Assembly: GCF_029167375.1 (NCBI RefSeq)
Contig: NZ_JARFTP010000019.1
Span: 16,943 to 80,942, forward strand
Reading direction: 5' to 3'
Length of the DNA: 64,000 bases
Origin: Tsukamurella sp. 8F
Lineage (GTDB): Bacteria; Actinomycetota; Actinomycetes; Mycobacteriales; Mycobacteriaceae
Shown here: in pieces, positions 23,604 to 32,263 of the stretch
Position numbering within the stretch: the first letter of the stretch is position 1
Layout: every line of letters begins with the position of its first letter
Translations under genes and position numbers: made by a program
The notes under the pieces: model-generated
Databases searched by the model: none
Told to the model about the DNA's origin: nothing
What the model saw: the letters and a program-made list of their open reading frames with translations, nothing else

Positions 23604-24797
23604 TCAGTCGTCGTAGGACACCGAGGCGCCCGAAGCGCCGCGTAGCGGCGCGACCGACTCGGCCTCGGCCTCGAGTGCGGACCGTGTACGCGCGGACAGG
23701 GTTGCGAACGGCGTGATCGTCAGGGCGAGGCGCGCGCCGCGCTTGCGCGGTCGCCAAACGCCGGCGATACGAACGTCTGCGAGTACGGCTCCGGGTTCGC
23801 CGACGTTCATCCACAACTGCTTCGCGTGAGACCGGTCGACCAGGGTGTCTCGGTCCCTGGCCTGGGTGTACGGATCACGCGGCGGCAGCAGACGGACGCC
23901 CGTGGGCAGCGGAGCGGAGCCGAGGAGGTGGGCGTCCTCGGAGAGCATCCACGACGTCCCCCGGAACCGGATCGGGACCAGGTCGTCCTGTACGAGGCGC
24001 CACCAGTCGGCTGCATCGCCCGCGGTGACGCCGATCCACGCCGCGAAGTCGGCCCGGGTCGACGGCCCGTAGCGGCGCAGGTATCGGCGCACCAGCTCGG
24101 CACGCGACATCTCCGGTGCGGTGATGCGGATAGGGGCGCCGAGCCACTCGTCGACCAGGACGAAGGGGGCAGTGCCGTCCGCGCGCGGCGCGAAGCACAA
24201 CTCACCCTGCAGGGTCAGGATGCGGACGCAGAAGTGCACAACGGCCTCGCCCAGTGGTTGGCCGGGCGCGAAGGCCCCCTCGGACCTCCACATCCTCTGT
24301 TGCGCCGGCGCCAGGGAGTCGCCGACGCGGTCGCACAGCTCCGCGCCGAGGGGGCCGATCGCAAGCCGGCGTCCCGCGAGGACGGTGTGCAGTTGGTCGC
24401 CGACCAGTCCGACGGCGTCGGTGAGCGTGAGGCCGAGAGCCGCGAGTGGGCGTGCGACGGGCCTGATCAGGTGCAGCATCGAGCGTTCGGTCGGCGGCAG
24501 CACGCCCGCGGTGAAGACCGGCGCGTCGGCGGTCGGGAAGTAGAACGGCGCACCGCGCATCGACCAGGTCTGTAGCAGCGCCTTCGACTCTCCCACGGCT
24601 GTGTCGAGCCCGTGGGCCGTCACGCCGCGGACGCGGGCATGCAGCGCCAGGAGCGCTGCGCCCGGCGGGCTGTTCTGGATGCCGCACCGACCGGCGGCAT
24701 CGATGAGCGCGGTCTCGCCGGCGTCCAGCCGCGACGTCAGCCCGTGCGCCCGCAGACGGTAGGCGACGACATCGTCGGGCGAGAACGTCGCAGTCAC
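23604..24797 (-). CDS. AlkZ/YcaQ-like winged-helix DNA-binding protein
   Basis: A 397-residue HTH_42 superfamily protein, built of tandem winged helices with a beta barrel: RYLRRYGPSTRADFAAWIGV near residue 240 is the typical second winged helix and LPPRDPYTQARDRDTLVDRS the next block. Relatives include AlkZ DNA glycosylases that repair bulky or cross-linked bases. The QxQ catalytic motif of YcaQ is not clear here (GIQNSPPGAAL), so catalysis is uncertain. GTG 24797 overlaps the upstream gene's stop (GTGA), so the two are coupled. Confidence 0.75.
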   Translation of the reverse strand: MTATFSPDDVVAYRLRAHGLTSRLDAGETALIDAAGRCGIQNSPPGAALLALHARVRGVTAHGLDTAVGESKALLQTWSMRGAPFYFPTADAPVFTAGVLPPTERSMLHLIRPVARPLAALGLTLTDAVGLVGDQLHTVLAGRRLAIGPLGAELCDRVGDSLAPAQQRMWRSEGAFAPGQPLGEAVVHFCVRILTLQGELCFAPRADGTAPFVLVDEWLGAPIRITAPEMSRAELVRRYLRRYGPSTRADFAAWIGVTAGDAADWWRLVQDDLVPIRFRGTSWMLSEDAHLLGSAPLPTGVRLLPPRDPYTQARDRDTLVDRSHAKQLWMNVGEPGAVLADVRIAGVWRPRKRGARLALTITPFATLSARTRSALEAEAESVAPLRGASGASVSYDD

Positions 24798-25096
24798 GCC
24801 AGCAGCCGCACGGGGAACAGCTCGGTGCGCGCGATGACGCGGTCGCGCTCCTGGGTGAGAGCCTGTCGTCGCGGGTCGGCCAGGTAGCCGTCGAGTGCGG
24901 CCTGGCTCGCGAACCGATAGACCTGCGTCTCGTGGGGGTGGTCGTCCTCGCCCGCAGCGGCGGCCCGGGCGAGCACAGCACCGTCGTGTTCGGGGACGAG
25001 CGCGAGCACGGCGTCCTCGTAAGCGCGCAATCCCGCCTCCTCGCCGGGGCGCGCCCAGAGGAGGCAACAGAACTCGACGGGATCGTGGTCGGTCAT
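24794..25096 (-). CDS. hypothetical protein, ABM-like fold
   Basis: A 100-residue protein whose pattern (VEFCCLLWARPGEEAGLRAY, ETQVYRFASQAALDGYLADP, RTELFPVRL) resembles small dimeric alpha/beta-barrel (antibiotic-biosynthesis-monooxygenase/DUF1330-like) proteins. ATG 25096. It is translationally coupled to the AlkZ-like gene downstream. No reaction is assigned. Confidence 0.6.
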   Translation of the reverse strand: MTDHDPVEFCCLLWARPGEEAGLRAYEDAVLALVPEHDGAVLARAAAAGEDDHPHETQVYRFASQAALDGYLADPRRQALTQERDRVIARTELFPVRLLA

Positions 25097-25186
25097 GCGC
25101 CCATGCTGCCGCATCGCACGCGGTTGGGCCGGGGAGTGGTGGCGTCTACCCTGGGGCGTGACGAACCCGGCACGATCGAGGAGCCC

Positions 25187-25762
25187 ATGAGTTACTACGA
25201 CCCCCGCGACGACCGCACGCGCGCCCTCGGCCCCGCCGACGCGTACCAGCAGGGGTACGACGATGCCTACACCCAGCAGCAGTACACACAGGGGCATGCG
25301 CAGCCGGGCTACGCGCCGACCGCGCAGCCGAAGCAGCCGCCCGCGCTCGACATCCCGAAGTTCGTGATGGGCTCGTTGCTGGTGGCCGTCGTCGCCGGCC
25401 TCGCCGCTTGGCTGACCACGGCCGCTCTCAACTGGCTGTACCGTCTCGCAGACAGTCCCGCATTCGCCGCCGCCGAGCGGCCGCTCACGCTGACCATCGT
25501 CGGCGCCGCGTTCCTCACCCTCGTCGGAGCGGGTCTACTGGCCCTGCTCATCATGTCCGCCCCGCGCCCGGGACTCTTCTTCGTGCTCATCGCGACCGGT
25601 GCGGGCCTGGTGATAACCCTGGGGCCGCTGGCCAGCGGCGCGACGAGCTGGCAGATGTGGGTGTCCACGGGAGTCATCAACGTCGTGCTCTGCCTCGTCG
25701 TCCCGATACTGCTCTACCAGGTCGGTCGCGCCACCGCGAACCCCCGGCGCGTCCGGTTCTGA
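25187..25762 (+). CDS. hypothetical four-helix membrane protein
   Basis: A 191-residue protein. The first about 55 residues are Gln/Tyr/Ala-rich and disordered (AYTQQQYTQGHAQPGYAPTA); then come four hydrophobic stretches from about residue 58 to 180 (VMGSLLVAVVAGLAAWLTTA, LTIVGAAFLTLVGAGLLALL, LFFVLIATGAGLVITLG, VINVVLCLVVPILLYQVG). The ATG has GAGGAG upstream. Such DUF6069-like membrane proteins are common in mycolate actinobacteria and have no known function. Confidence 0.7.
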   Translation: MSYYDPRDDRTRALGPADAYQQGYDDAYTQQQYTQGHAQPGYAPTAQPKQPPALDIPKFVMGSLLVAVVAGLAAWLTTAALNWLYRLADSPAFAAAERPLTLTIVGAAFLTLVGAGLLALLIMSAPRPGLFFVLIATGAGLVITLGPLASGATSWQMWVSTGVINVVLCLVVPILLYQVGRATANPRRVRF

Positions 25763-25774
25763 CGCCCGCCGGCG

Positions 25775-26089
25775 CTAGTGCGCCAGCTTCAACCCGATCA
25801 CGCCGGCGACGATCGCCGCGATGCACAGGCCCTTGATCAGTGTGGCGGACTCTGCTCCCGTCGCCATCGCGTAGACGACGGTGAGCGCCGCACCGATGCC
25901 GACCCACACGGCATACGACGTGCCCACCGGAAGTGTGCGCATCGCGTATGCGAGCCCGGCCATGCTCAAGGCGAGGGCCACCGCGAACGACGCCGTCGGG
26001 CCTATGCGGGAGAAGCCTTCCGAGCGACTCAGCGCCGTCGCCCACACGGCTTCGAGGCAGCCCGACAGAACCAGAACGACCCACGCCAT
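25775..26089 (-). CDS. SMR-family exporter, likely guanidinium exporter
   Basis: A 104-residue four-helix small multidrug resistance protein. The essential proton/substrate Glu is in LSGCLEAVWATALSRSEGFS near residue 13. SYAVWVGIGAALTVVYAMAT and CIAAIVAGVIGLKLAH are classical helix 3-4 sequences and resemble Gdx (SugE)-type exporters more than promiscuous EmrE. A guanidine-III riboswitch precedes it, so its physiological substrate is very probably guanidinium, exported in antiparallel-dimer form with proton exchange. Confidence 0.88.
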   Translation of the reverse strand: MAWVVLVLSGCLEAVWATALSRSEGFSRIGPTASFAVALALSMAGLAYAMRTLPVGTSYAVWVGIGAALTVVYAMATGAESATLIKGLCIAAIVAGVIGLKLAH

Positions 26090-26108
26090 GACGTGCCCTC
26101 CTCGTGAA

Positions 26109-26152
26109 GCAACCGTCTTGTCGTGGGCCGGGTACGGTGCGCCTCGTCCGGT
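26109..26152 (-). promoter_or_regulatory. guanidine-III (ykkC-III) riboswitch
   Basis: On the minus strand the leader reads CCGGACGAGGCGCACCGTAC, then CCGGCCCACGACAAGACGG. The CCGGACGAGG, CCGTACCCGG and ACAAGACGG blocks match the guanidine-III consensus as I remember it and can form its H-type pseudoknot. It ends about 20 bases before the SMR start, with GAGGAGG between, so guanidine binding probably frees the ribosome site. Confidence 0.85.
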
Positions 26153-26178
26153 GGCCGGTCGGGCCGTCCGTGACGGTA

Positions 26179-26526
26179 TCAGCCGTGGTGCGCGCGTTTC
26201 CGGTCGGCCGAACGCGAGACCGCCTGGCGGTGCCCCCTCGAGTGACCGGCGGCACGGCGCCGGCGGGTGAGCCGGGCGAGCACTGTGCGGCGGGGCATCT
26301 CGACGACGTCCCCGACGGCGTCGATGCCGCGCAGGGCGCCTTCGGTGTGCGGGCGCCGACGGGCGAGCAGAGCATCGGGTTCCAGGAGGGCGATATCGCC
26401 GTCCTCGAAACGAACACGGACGGCGCCGTCGGTGTGGCGTCCGAGGACGGTCGCGTTCCAGACGCGTGCCGGGCCCTCGGCCATGACTTTCTCACCCACC
26501 AGAAACAGCTCTCCGCGCATATTCAC
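26179..26526 (-). CDS. hypothetical protein, small beta-barrel-like N-terminus
   Basis: About 115 residues from GTG 26526 (ATG 26520 is possible). FLVGEKVMAEGPARVWNATV, LGRHTDGAVRVRFEDGD and IALLEPDALL read like a compact SH3/Tudor-type beta barrel. The last 50 residues are Arg-rich and may be a poorly constrained tail. It is upstream of the SMR riboswitch on the same strand. No family is recognised. Confidence 0.5.
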   Translation of the reverse strand: MNMRGELFLVGEKVMAEGPARVWNATVLGRHTDGAVRVRFEDGDIALLEPDALLARRRPHTEGALRGIDAVGDVVEMPRRTVLARLTRRRRAAGHSRGHRQAVSRSADRKRAHHG

Positions 26527-26764
26527 GAACTGTAATCCGATCGATGCGGCTCCGAAATCTCGCGAGCGGGCTTTGTGATGTGATCTCCCCCTCCCTGCCA
26601 CGGTGAACGCCCCTATCGTTCGCTTTCAGAAGGTATCCGTTATCGCGGATTGTCGGGGCTATAAAGGGGCCGGAAGAGGGATGGGCGGCCGGCGCTCGAT
26701 AGCGCGCCTGCGGCGACCGATGGTGGCAGGATCTGGATCGGGGCCGATAAGCCAGGGAGGGACA

Positions 26765-27541
26765 GTGGAGACCGAGCATCGTGTCGAGCGCTGGACCGAC
26801 CACGTCGAGATCCTCCTGATGGTCGCGTCGCTGGTCTTCCTGGTGGCCTACGCATGGCCCATCGTGAACCCGCGGATATCTCATGACTGGCACGAGGTCT
26901 GCGACGCAGTCACGTGGGCGGTATGGGCGGCGTTCGGCGTGGACTACGTCGTGCGGCTCGCACTCAGCAGCGATCGACTGAAGTTTCTGCGCGGCAACGT
27001 CTTCGACCTGATCGTGCTGATCCTGCCCCTTGCGCGCCCGTTGCGCCTGCTGCGCGTGGTGGGTCTGCTGTCGGTGGTGCACCGGCTCGGGGCGCCGACC
27101 CTGCGCGGGCGGGTCATCTCGTATGCCGTCGGCGGCGCAGTGATGCTGCTGATCGTGTCGTCGCTCGCGATCACCGAGGCGGAGCGTGGGCGTCCAGGAT
27201 CGACGATCGGCAGCGTTGGCGACGGGCTGTGGTGGGCGATCACCACGATGACCACCGTGGGTTACGGCGACCGGGTTCCGGTCACGATCGAGGGCAGATG
27301 CATCGCCGCCGGCCTGATGCTCGGTGGCGTGGCGCTGTTGGGCGTGCTGACCGGTACGTTCGCGTCCTGGCTGGTAGCCGAGGTCGAGTCGACGTCCGAC
27401 AACCAGGACGAGACGCGGGCCACGGTGCGCGCGCTGGCCGACGAGGTCCGCGCCCTTCGCAACGAGGTCACGGCCCTCCGAGACGACCTCGGTGTCCGCG
27501 GCGCGTCCCACACGGGACCGGCAACGGGGCGGGATCCGTGA
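26765..27541 (+). CDS. voltage-gated-type potassium channel
   Basis: A 258-residue ion channel. S1-S3 occupy about residues 15-85, and an S4-like helix with spaced arginines (ARPLRLLRVVGLLSVVHRL) about 90-110. The pore helix and selectivity filter are in TTMTTVGYGD near 160-169, followed by the last helix (GLMLGGVALLGVLTGTFASW) and a C-terminal coiled coil (RALADEVRALRNEVTALRDD) for tetramer assembly. GTG 26765 has GGGAGGGA upstream. It should sit in the plasma membrane and pass K+. Expression control is not visible; 26527-26764 holds nothing else. Confidence 0.85.
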   Translation: METEHRVERWTDHVEILLMVASLVFLVAYAWPIVNPRISHDWHEVCDAVTWAVWAAFGVDYVVRLALSSDRLKFLRGNVFDLIVLILPLARPLRLLRVVGLLSVVHRLGAPTLRGRVISYAVGGAVMLLIVSSLAITEAERGRPGSTIGSVGDGLWWAITTMTTVGYGDRVPVTIEGRCIAAGLMLGGVALLGVLTGTFASWLVAEVESTSDNQDETRATVRALADEVRALRNEVTALRDDLGVRGASHTGPATGRDP

Positions 27542-27626
27542 CCCGTGTGGTGAAGCGCCGAGATTCGGGTGATTCGTCTTCGAACGTCACGTTGACGTGC
27601 TATATCGGCTCGTTCCATGTTTCATA

Positions 27627-28529
27627 GTGAACGTGTTCCCGATTTTCAATGTCGTAGGTCTGTTCCTCGTGGCCATGCTCGCCCCGATGCCGAACCCGAC
27701 CTCCGAGCCGGCGCCGGTCGCGGCCCCACCCACGACGAGTGCGGCGCCCACCACTGAGAGCTCGACGCCGACCAAGGCGCGCCCCACCCGGCGTGCTGCA
27801 CCCACTCGCGCCGTCGTGCGCCCCGTCCACACCTCGTCGCTCGAGGCGAGCTTCGCGTCGGTACGTAGGGCCGCAGGCGCCCCCGTGGGCGTGGCGTTCG
27901 TAGCGGGCGGTGGTACCAAGGCGAGGGTCCTCGGTGACGATGTCGGTGGCGACGCCTACTCGACCATCAAGGTTCCGATCGCCGTCACGGTGCAGCGCAA
28001 GTACGGGGACGACCTGCCGTCGGATCTCCGATCCGATATGTCGGACGCGATCGTGCATTCCGACAACGACGCCGCGGACGAGCTCTGGGCCGACCTCGGC
28101 AGGGGATACCATGCTTCCGCGGCGGTCCGTGAAGTGCTGCGAGCCGGGAACGACGACACGACCGTGCCGGACCCGCTCAACGGTTGGGGCGCCACCGACT
28201 GGACCGACGCCGACCAGGCTGTCTTCGCGGCGAACCTGGCCTGCATCCGCGGCGCGGGACCGGTCCTGTCGCTGATGCGGCAGACCGACGACACGCAGCG
28301 GTGGGGTGTGGCCGACCTCGACGGTGTCGCCGTCAAAGGCGGTTGGAGCCCCGGTGACGACGGCGGCTACGTCGTGCGCCAGCTGGCGGTGGTGAAGACC
28401 CCCAAGGGGCAGACGGGTATCGCGATGAGTACCCGGGCTCGCACCATGGACGCGGGCACCGCCGTGCTCGACCGCGTCGGTGCGTGGCTGAGGACCAATC
28501 TGACCAGGCTGCCCAGCGGGCACTGCTGA
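27627..28529 (+). CDS. class-A beta-lactamase-fold secreted protein, copy 1
   Basis: A 300-residue exported protein. A hydrophobic N-terminus (FNVVGLFLVAMLAPMP) is followed by a Pro/Thr/Ala linker to about residue 70, then the serine hydrolase fold with STIK (SxxK), HSDNDAA (SDN) and VAVKGGW (KTG-like). The deacylating Glu of class A lactamases (ExxLN) is missing: the segment reads VPDPLNGW. A Cys in LACI and the C-terminal Cys are shared with the two relatives at 33853-35557 and could form a disulfide. A peptidoglycan-related or penicillin-binding role is more likely than antibiotic hydrolysis. Confidence 0.75.
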   Translation: MNVFPIFNVVGLFLVAMLAPMPNPTSEPAPVAAPPTTSAAPTTESSTPTKARPTRRAAPTRAVVRPVHTSSLEASFASVRRAAGAPVGVAFVAGGGTKARVLGDDVGGDAYSTIKVPIAVTVQRKYGDDLPSDLRSDMSDAIVHSDNDAADELWADLGRGYHASAAVREVLRAGNDDTTVPDPLNGWGATDWTDADQAVFAANLACIRGAGPVLSLMRQTDDTQRWGVADLDGVAVKGGWSPGDDGGYVVRQLAVVKTPKGQTGIAMSTRARTMDAGTAVLDRVGAWLRTNLTRLPSGHC

Positions 28530-28560
28530 CAGGCCCGGCCGCGTGTGGCACGGTCGAGCC

Positions 28561-29517
28561 ATGACGCTCCTGTGGGACCAGCACACGTGCCTGGCTCTGG
28601 ACCTGGACGCAGACGTCGCCGAGTTGGAGCGATATGCGCCGCTCGAGCGCGGCTTCGTATCGGTGAACGTGGGGTACTCGCCGCATTCGTACGAGTTCTC
28701 GATGGCGTTGCTGCGGGAGTTCCGCGAACGGGTCACGCGCACACCGTCGCTGGCGCTCGCCAGCACCGTTGCGGACATCGAGGCGGTCACAGCGACGGGG
28801 TGTATGGCGGTCGCGTTCGATCTCGAGGACTCCGGGCCGCTCGGCGGCCGCCTGGACGCGGTCAAGGAGTACTTCGACCTCGGGGTCCGCACGATGCTGC
28901 CGTCCTACAACCATGCGAACGCCGCCGGTTCCGGCTGCCTCGACGCCGACGACGGTGGGCTTACCCGGTGGGGCCGCGAGCTGGTGGCCGAGATGAACCG
29001 CGTGGGGATGGTGCCCGACGGGTCGCACTGCAGCATTCGCACGGGTCTGGGGCTGTGCGAGAGCTCGACGCGGCCCGTCGTGTACAGCCACTCGTGTATG
29101 CGTGCCGTGTGGGATCACCCGCGCAACATCACCGACGACCAGGCTCGGGCGTGCGCCGAGACAGGGGGAGTCGTCGGGATCACCGGCGTCGGGATCTTCC
29201 TGGGTCCCAACACGCCGACCCTCGAGGCGATGACGCGGCACATCGAGTACGCGGTAGAGCTCGTCGGCGTCGACCACGTCGGAGTCAGCAGCGACTTCTC
29301 GTTCGACCACGAGGAGTTCGTCCGGACGATCCTCGCGAGTCCCGAGCTGTACGACGAGTCCTACACGCGTTGGGGGCCGATCCAGTGGATGCCGCCGGAG
29401 GTGTTCGTGACGCTCGGCACCCACCTCGCCGGGCAGGGCTGGGACGACGCGGCGATCACCGCCGTTCTGGGCGGGAACTTTCTGCGCGTGGCGCGCGAAT
29501 CCTGGTCCGCAGCCTGA
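28561..29517 (+). CDS. membrane dipeptidase-family (M19) hydrolase
   Basis: A 318-residue amidohydrolase-fold protein. DQHTC near residue 6 replaces the usual DxHxD start, AFDLEDSGPL near 90 carries the bridging-Glu position, and VVYSHSCMRAVWDHPRNI near 178 and VGVSSDFSF near 240 are the later metal-ligand regions. The family cleaves dipeptides, often D-containing, using two zincs; the Cys in place of Asp at the first motif makes the metal site unusual. It is 31 bases downstream of the beta-lactamase-fold gene, so the two may be co-transcribed and both concern cell-wall peptides. Confidence 0.8.
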   Translation: MTLLWDQHTCLALDLDADVAELERYAPLERGFVSVNVGYSPHSYEFSMALLREFRERVTRTPSLALASTVADIEAVTATGCMAVAFDLEDSGPLGGRLDAVKEYFDLGVRTMLPSYNHANAAGSGCLDADDGGLTRWGRELVAEMNRVGMVPDGSHCSIRTGLGLCESSTRPVVYSHSCMRAVWDHPRNITDDQARACAETGGVVGITGVGIFLGPNTPTLEAMTRHIEYAVELVGVDHVGVSSDFSFDHEEFVRTILASPELYDESYTRWGPIQWMPPEVFVTLGTHLAGQGWDDAAITAVLGGNFLRVARESWSAA

Positions 29518-29521
29518 TATC

Positions 29522-30922
29522 TCACCGCAGCGCTGCGCCCAGGATCTCCGCAGCGCGCCCGAGCTGGGACGGTTCGGCCGCCGCGTAGTTCATCCGTACG
29601 TACCGGCCTGCGGGCTCCGCGGGAAACCATTCGCCGCCGTCGCCGACCGTGAGGCCATCGGCCCGGCACCGCGCCACGACGTCGGCGACCACGGCGTCGT
29701 CGGGCAGGCGGACCCACGCGTTGAGACCGCCGCGCGGCACGGCCTCGACGCGCGCCTGCGGTGCGTGCCGGACCAGCGCTTCGAGTAGCAGATCCCGCCG
29801 GCCCCGGAGTTGCTCGGTGACACGGCGCAGGTGCGTGCGCCACGCGGGCTGCGTCACGACGTCGAGCGCCACCGTCTGCAGGATCCCACTCACATACAGC
29901 GCCTCGGCCCCGTGATCGGCCAGGATGCGATCGCGCGCGGGGCCGCGGGCGACGAGGCCGGCGACGCGCGTAGCGGGCGCCACCGACTTCGTGAGCGAGC
30001 GCAGGTAGACGACGTGGCCGGCGTCGTCGCGGGAGGCGAGTGGCTGCGGCGCGGCGTCGATCGCGAAGTCGTGCGCCCAGTCGTCCTCGATCAGGAACGC
30101 GCCTGCCGCGCGGACCGCGTCGAGCACGGCATCCGCGCGGTCGCGCGGCCACAGCCACCCGGTCGCATTCGCGAACGTGGGCTGAGCATAGAAGACGCGG
30201 GCGCCGGTGCGGCCGAGCGACTCCGCGACGGCCTCGGGGGAAGGGCCCGCGGGGCCGCTCGGCACCGGCACCACCTGCACGCCCGCCTGCCTGGCGGCGA
30301 GCATCGCGCCCCAATACGTGGGCGACTCGACGAGTATCGGGCGCCCCGCGCCGGCGAGCGCACGGAACGCTGTGACAAGGCCGCTCTGGCTGCCGGGGAT
30401 CACGACGACATCGCTGGGCGATACCGGGGCGACCCCGTCCGGAGTGGCGCCGGCCAGCTCTGTTGCGAACCAGGACTGCAGGTCGGGCAGCCCCGCGACC
30501 GGCGGCCGGCCCATCAGGTTCTCGGCGCGCGTTGCCCGCGCGAAGGCGGCGCGCACCAGCTTCTCGGGGAGCAGCTCCCGGCACGGATAACCCGAGTGCA
30601 TCCCTATGACGGAGTTCGGGATCGTCTCGAGTGACGTGGGGCCATGTCCGTCGCGGAAGCCTGCCGTTCCGAGAGCGGTTGTCTGCCAGCCGAAGTCGAC
30701 GGTGCGTGGCGTGCGTATCGCAAGGGTGAAGGTCCCCACGCCGGGTCGGGACTCCACCAGTCCTTGCGCGGCGAGGGCGTGCAGCGCCTTCTGGACGGTA
30801 GCGGGACCGGCGCGGTGGCGCTGCCGCAGCTCCCGCGACGATGGCAACCGGGTACCTGGCGGCACGCTGGCGATCCAGCGGCGTAGGTCCGCCACGATCC
30901 GGGTACTGCTATCGTCGGACAT
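29522..30922 (-). CDS. MocR-type GntR/aminotransferase regulator
   Basis: A 466-residue fusion. Residues 1-75 are a GntR winged helix (TRLPSSRELRQRHRAGPATV); residues about 100-466 are a fold-type I aminotransferase domain with the PLP lysine in YLRSLTKSVAPATRVAGLVA near 300. MocR proteins use PLP or its amino-acid adducts as an effector rather than acting as enzymes. Its start codon overlaps that of the divergent EamA transporter gene, and GCTATC half-sites lie in and near the shared region. It therefore probably controls the transporter, perhaps for a pyridoxal- or amine-related substrate. Confidence 0.88.
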   Translation of the reverse strand: MSDDSSTRIVADLRRWIASVPPGTRLPSSRELRQRHRAGPATVQKALHALAAQGLVESRPGVGTFTLAIRTPRTVDFGWQTTALGTAGFRDGHGPTSLETIPNSVIGMHSGYPCRELLPEKLVRAAFARATRAENLMGRPPVAGLPDLQSWFATELAGATPDGVAPVSPSDVVVIPGSQSGLVTAFRALAGAGRPILVESPTYWGAMLAARQAGVQVVPVPSGPAGPSPEAVAESLGRTGARVFYAQPTFANATGWLWPRDRADAVLDAVRAAGAFLIEDDWAHDFAIDAAPQPLASRDDAGHVVYLRSLTKSVAPATRVAGLVARGPARDRILADHGAEALYVSGILQTVALDVVTQPAWRTHLRRVTEQLRGRRDLLLEALVRHAPQARVEAVPRGGLNAWVRLPDDAVVADVVARCRADGLTVGDGGEWFPAEPAGRYVRMNYAAAEPSQLGRAAEILGAALR

Positions 30923-30945
30923 GAAGCATGATGATAGCGCTATCG
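30908..30945. promoter_or_regulatory. MocR operator candidates across divergent starts
   Basis: GCTATCG at 30908-30914 and the perfect palindrome GATAGCGCTATC at 30933-30944. The two start codons share bases 30921-30922, so these half-sites lie inside the first codons of both genes. This would make binding block both promoters or leaderless starts. Confidence 0.5.
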
Positions 30946-31895
30946 AAAGCGCGCCAAGTCCGCTATCGACAGGGGTCGGCTGGGGATTCGTCGGTGTCGT
31001 GGCCTTCTCCTTGACCGTTCCCCTGACCCGCGTCGCTGTGGGCGGCGGGTCGGACGCCATGCCGGTGTTGTTCGTGGGTGCGGGCCGTGCGGTGGTCGCC
31101 GCGGTGCTCGCGACGCTGGCATTGTCCGTCACCCGGCAGCGGTTCCCGCGCGGGTACCAGTGGTCGCGCGTCGCGGTGGTCGCCTGCGGGGTCGTTCTCG
31201 GGTTTCCGTTGCTGACCTCGGTGGCTCTGCGAACGCTGCCCGCGAGCCACGGTGCAGTCGTCATCGGCCTGCTGCCCGCGGTGACCGCCGTGTGTGCCGT
31301 GCTGCGCGTCGGGGAGCGGCCGGGCCGGCTGTTCTGGGCGGCCGCCCTCGGCGGCGCGTGTGCGGCAGTCGCCTTCACGGTGGTCCAGGGCGGCTTCGGG
31401 GGAGTGGGCGCCGCCGATCTGCTGCTGTTCGGTGCCGTGCTCGCGGCCGCGATCGGCTACGCCGAGGGCGGACTGCTCGCCCGTGAGCTGGGCGCCTGGC
31501 AGACCGTCTCATGGGCGCTCGTGCTGTCGGCGCCCGTCATGTCGGTGCTCACCTGGCTGTCGGTCGACGGACAGATGCCGCATGTGGGCGTCGCGGCCTG
31601 GTCCGCCTTCGCCTACCTGGGAGTCGTCAGCATGTTCCTCGGGTTCTTCGCCTGGTACCGAGGGCTCGCGATCGGCCCTATGGCGCGCGTCAGTCAGGTT
31701 CAGCTGGTGCAGCCCGTGTTGACGATCGGCTGGGCGATGGTGCTACTCGGGGAGCGGATCACGTGGCAGACGGCACTCGGCGGCGGCGCCGTGGTGTCGT
31801 GTGCGCTGCTTGCAGTTCGGACCAGGGCCGGAAGAATAAGGCTTTTCCGGGCAAATCGTCCGCAATTCGAGGCGCCGACAAGAATGTCCGGGTGA
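30921..31895 (+). CDS. EamA/DMT-family transporter
   Basis: A 324-residue permease with ten hydrophobic helices in two EamA repeats (GWGFVGVVAFSLTVPLTRVA, HGAVVIGLLPAVTAVCAVLR, SQVQLVQPVLTIGWAMVLLG). The family exports amino acids, amines or metabolites. It is divergent from a MocR regulator with overlapping start codons, so that protein is its likely regulator. The first 18 residues (MKHDDSAIESAPSPLSTG) are polar; a start a little downstream cannot be excluded, but no good alternative codon is seen. Confidence 0.85.
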   Translation: MKHDDSAIESAPSPLSTGVGWGFVGVVAFSLTVPLTRVAVGGGSDAMPVLFVGAGRAVVAAVLATLALSVTRQRFPRGYQWSRVAVVACGVVLGFPLLTSVALRTLPASHGAVVIGLLPAVTAVCAVLRVGERPGRLFWAAALGGACAAVAFTVVQGGFGGVGAADLLLFGAVLAAAIGYAEGGLLARELGAWQTVSWALVLSAPVMSVLTWLSVDGQMPHVGVAAWSAFAYLGVVSMFLGFFAWYRGLAIGPMARVSQVQLVQPVLTIGWAMVLLGERITWQTALGGGAVVSCALLAVRTRAGRIRLFRANRPQFEAPTRMSG

Positions 31896-31914
31896 CGCAG
31901 TCTACCGTTTGATC

Positions 31915-32256
31915 ATGTACCTCGACAGGATCGTGGCCTCCGGCGTGTTGGACGCCGACCGCGCGGATCTGTTGCGGTGGGAGACCACGAGGTACTCGTC
32001 GCGCATATATGTGGTGGTCGGTCGCCGCCGGATCCTGGCTCAGAACCTGCCCATGTGTTGGGAGGATCTGGCGATCGGACCGGGGACCCCCGTCGGAATC
32101 GAGGTGTCGAGCGGCGTTCGCAATCTGCTCGACGACGAGCAGCGCGCGGTCGCCGGCTTCGCGAATCGCTTCCAGGAACTGCTGATTCCGGTGCCGCCGC
32201 GGCCGCCGATGCGCACGCACTTCTGGCGGCGTACGCGGCGCAGGGTCGACGCCTGA
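31915..32256 (+). CDS. hypothetical protein
   Basis: A 113-residue soluble protein beginning MYLDRIVASGVLDADRADLL and ending in a Pro/Arg-rich tail (PVPPRPPMRTHFWRRTRRR). No family is recognised and no membrane segment is present. It starts 20 bases after the EamA gene and converges on the DUF6054-like gene. Confidence 0.55.
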   Translation: MYLDRIVASGVLDADRADLLRWETTRYSSRIYVVVGRRRILAQNLPMCWEDLAIGPGTPVGIEVSSGVRNLLDDEQRAVAGFANRFQELLIPVPPRPPMRTHFWRRTRRRVDA

Positions 32257-32263
32257 TAAGAAG

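Noticed and set aside
26104..26535. Plus-strand ORF over the SMR riboswitch and upstream gene
   Set aside because: It runs antisense through the riboswitch and the 26179-26526 gene, starts without a ribosome site and has no recognisable family pattern.
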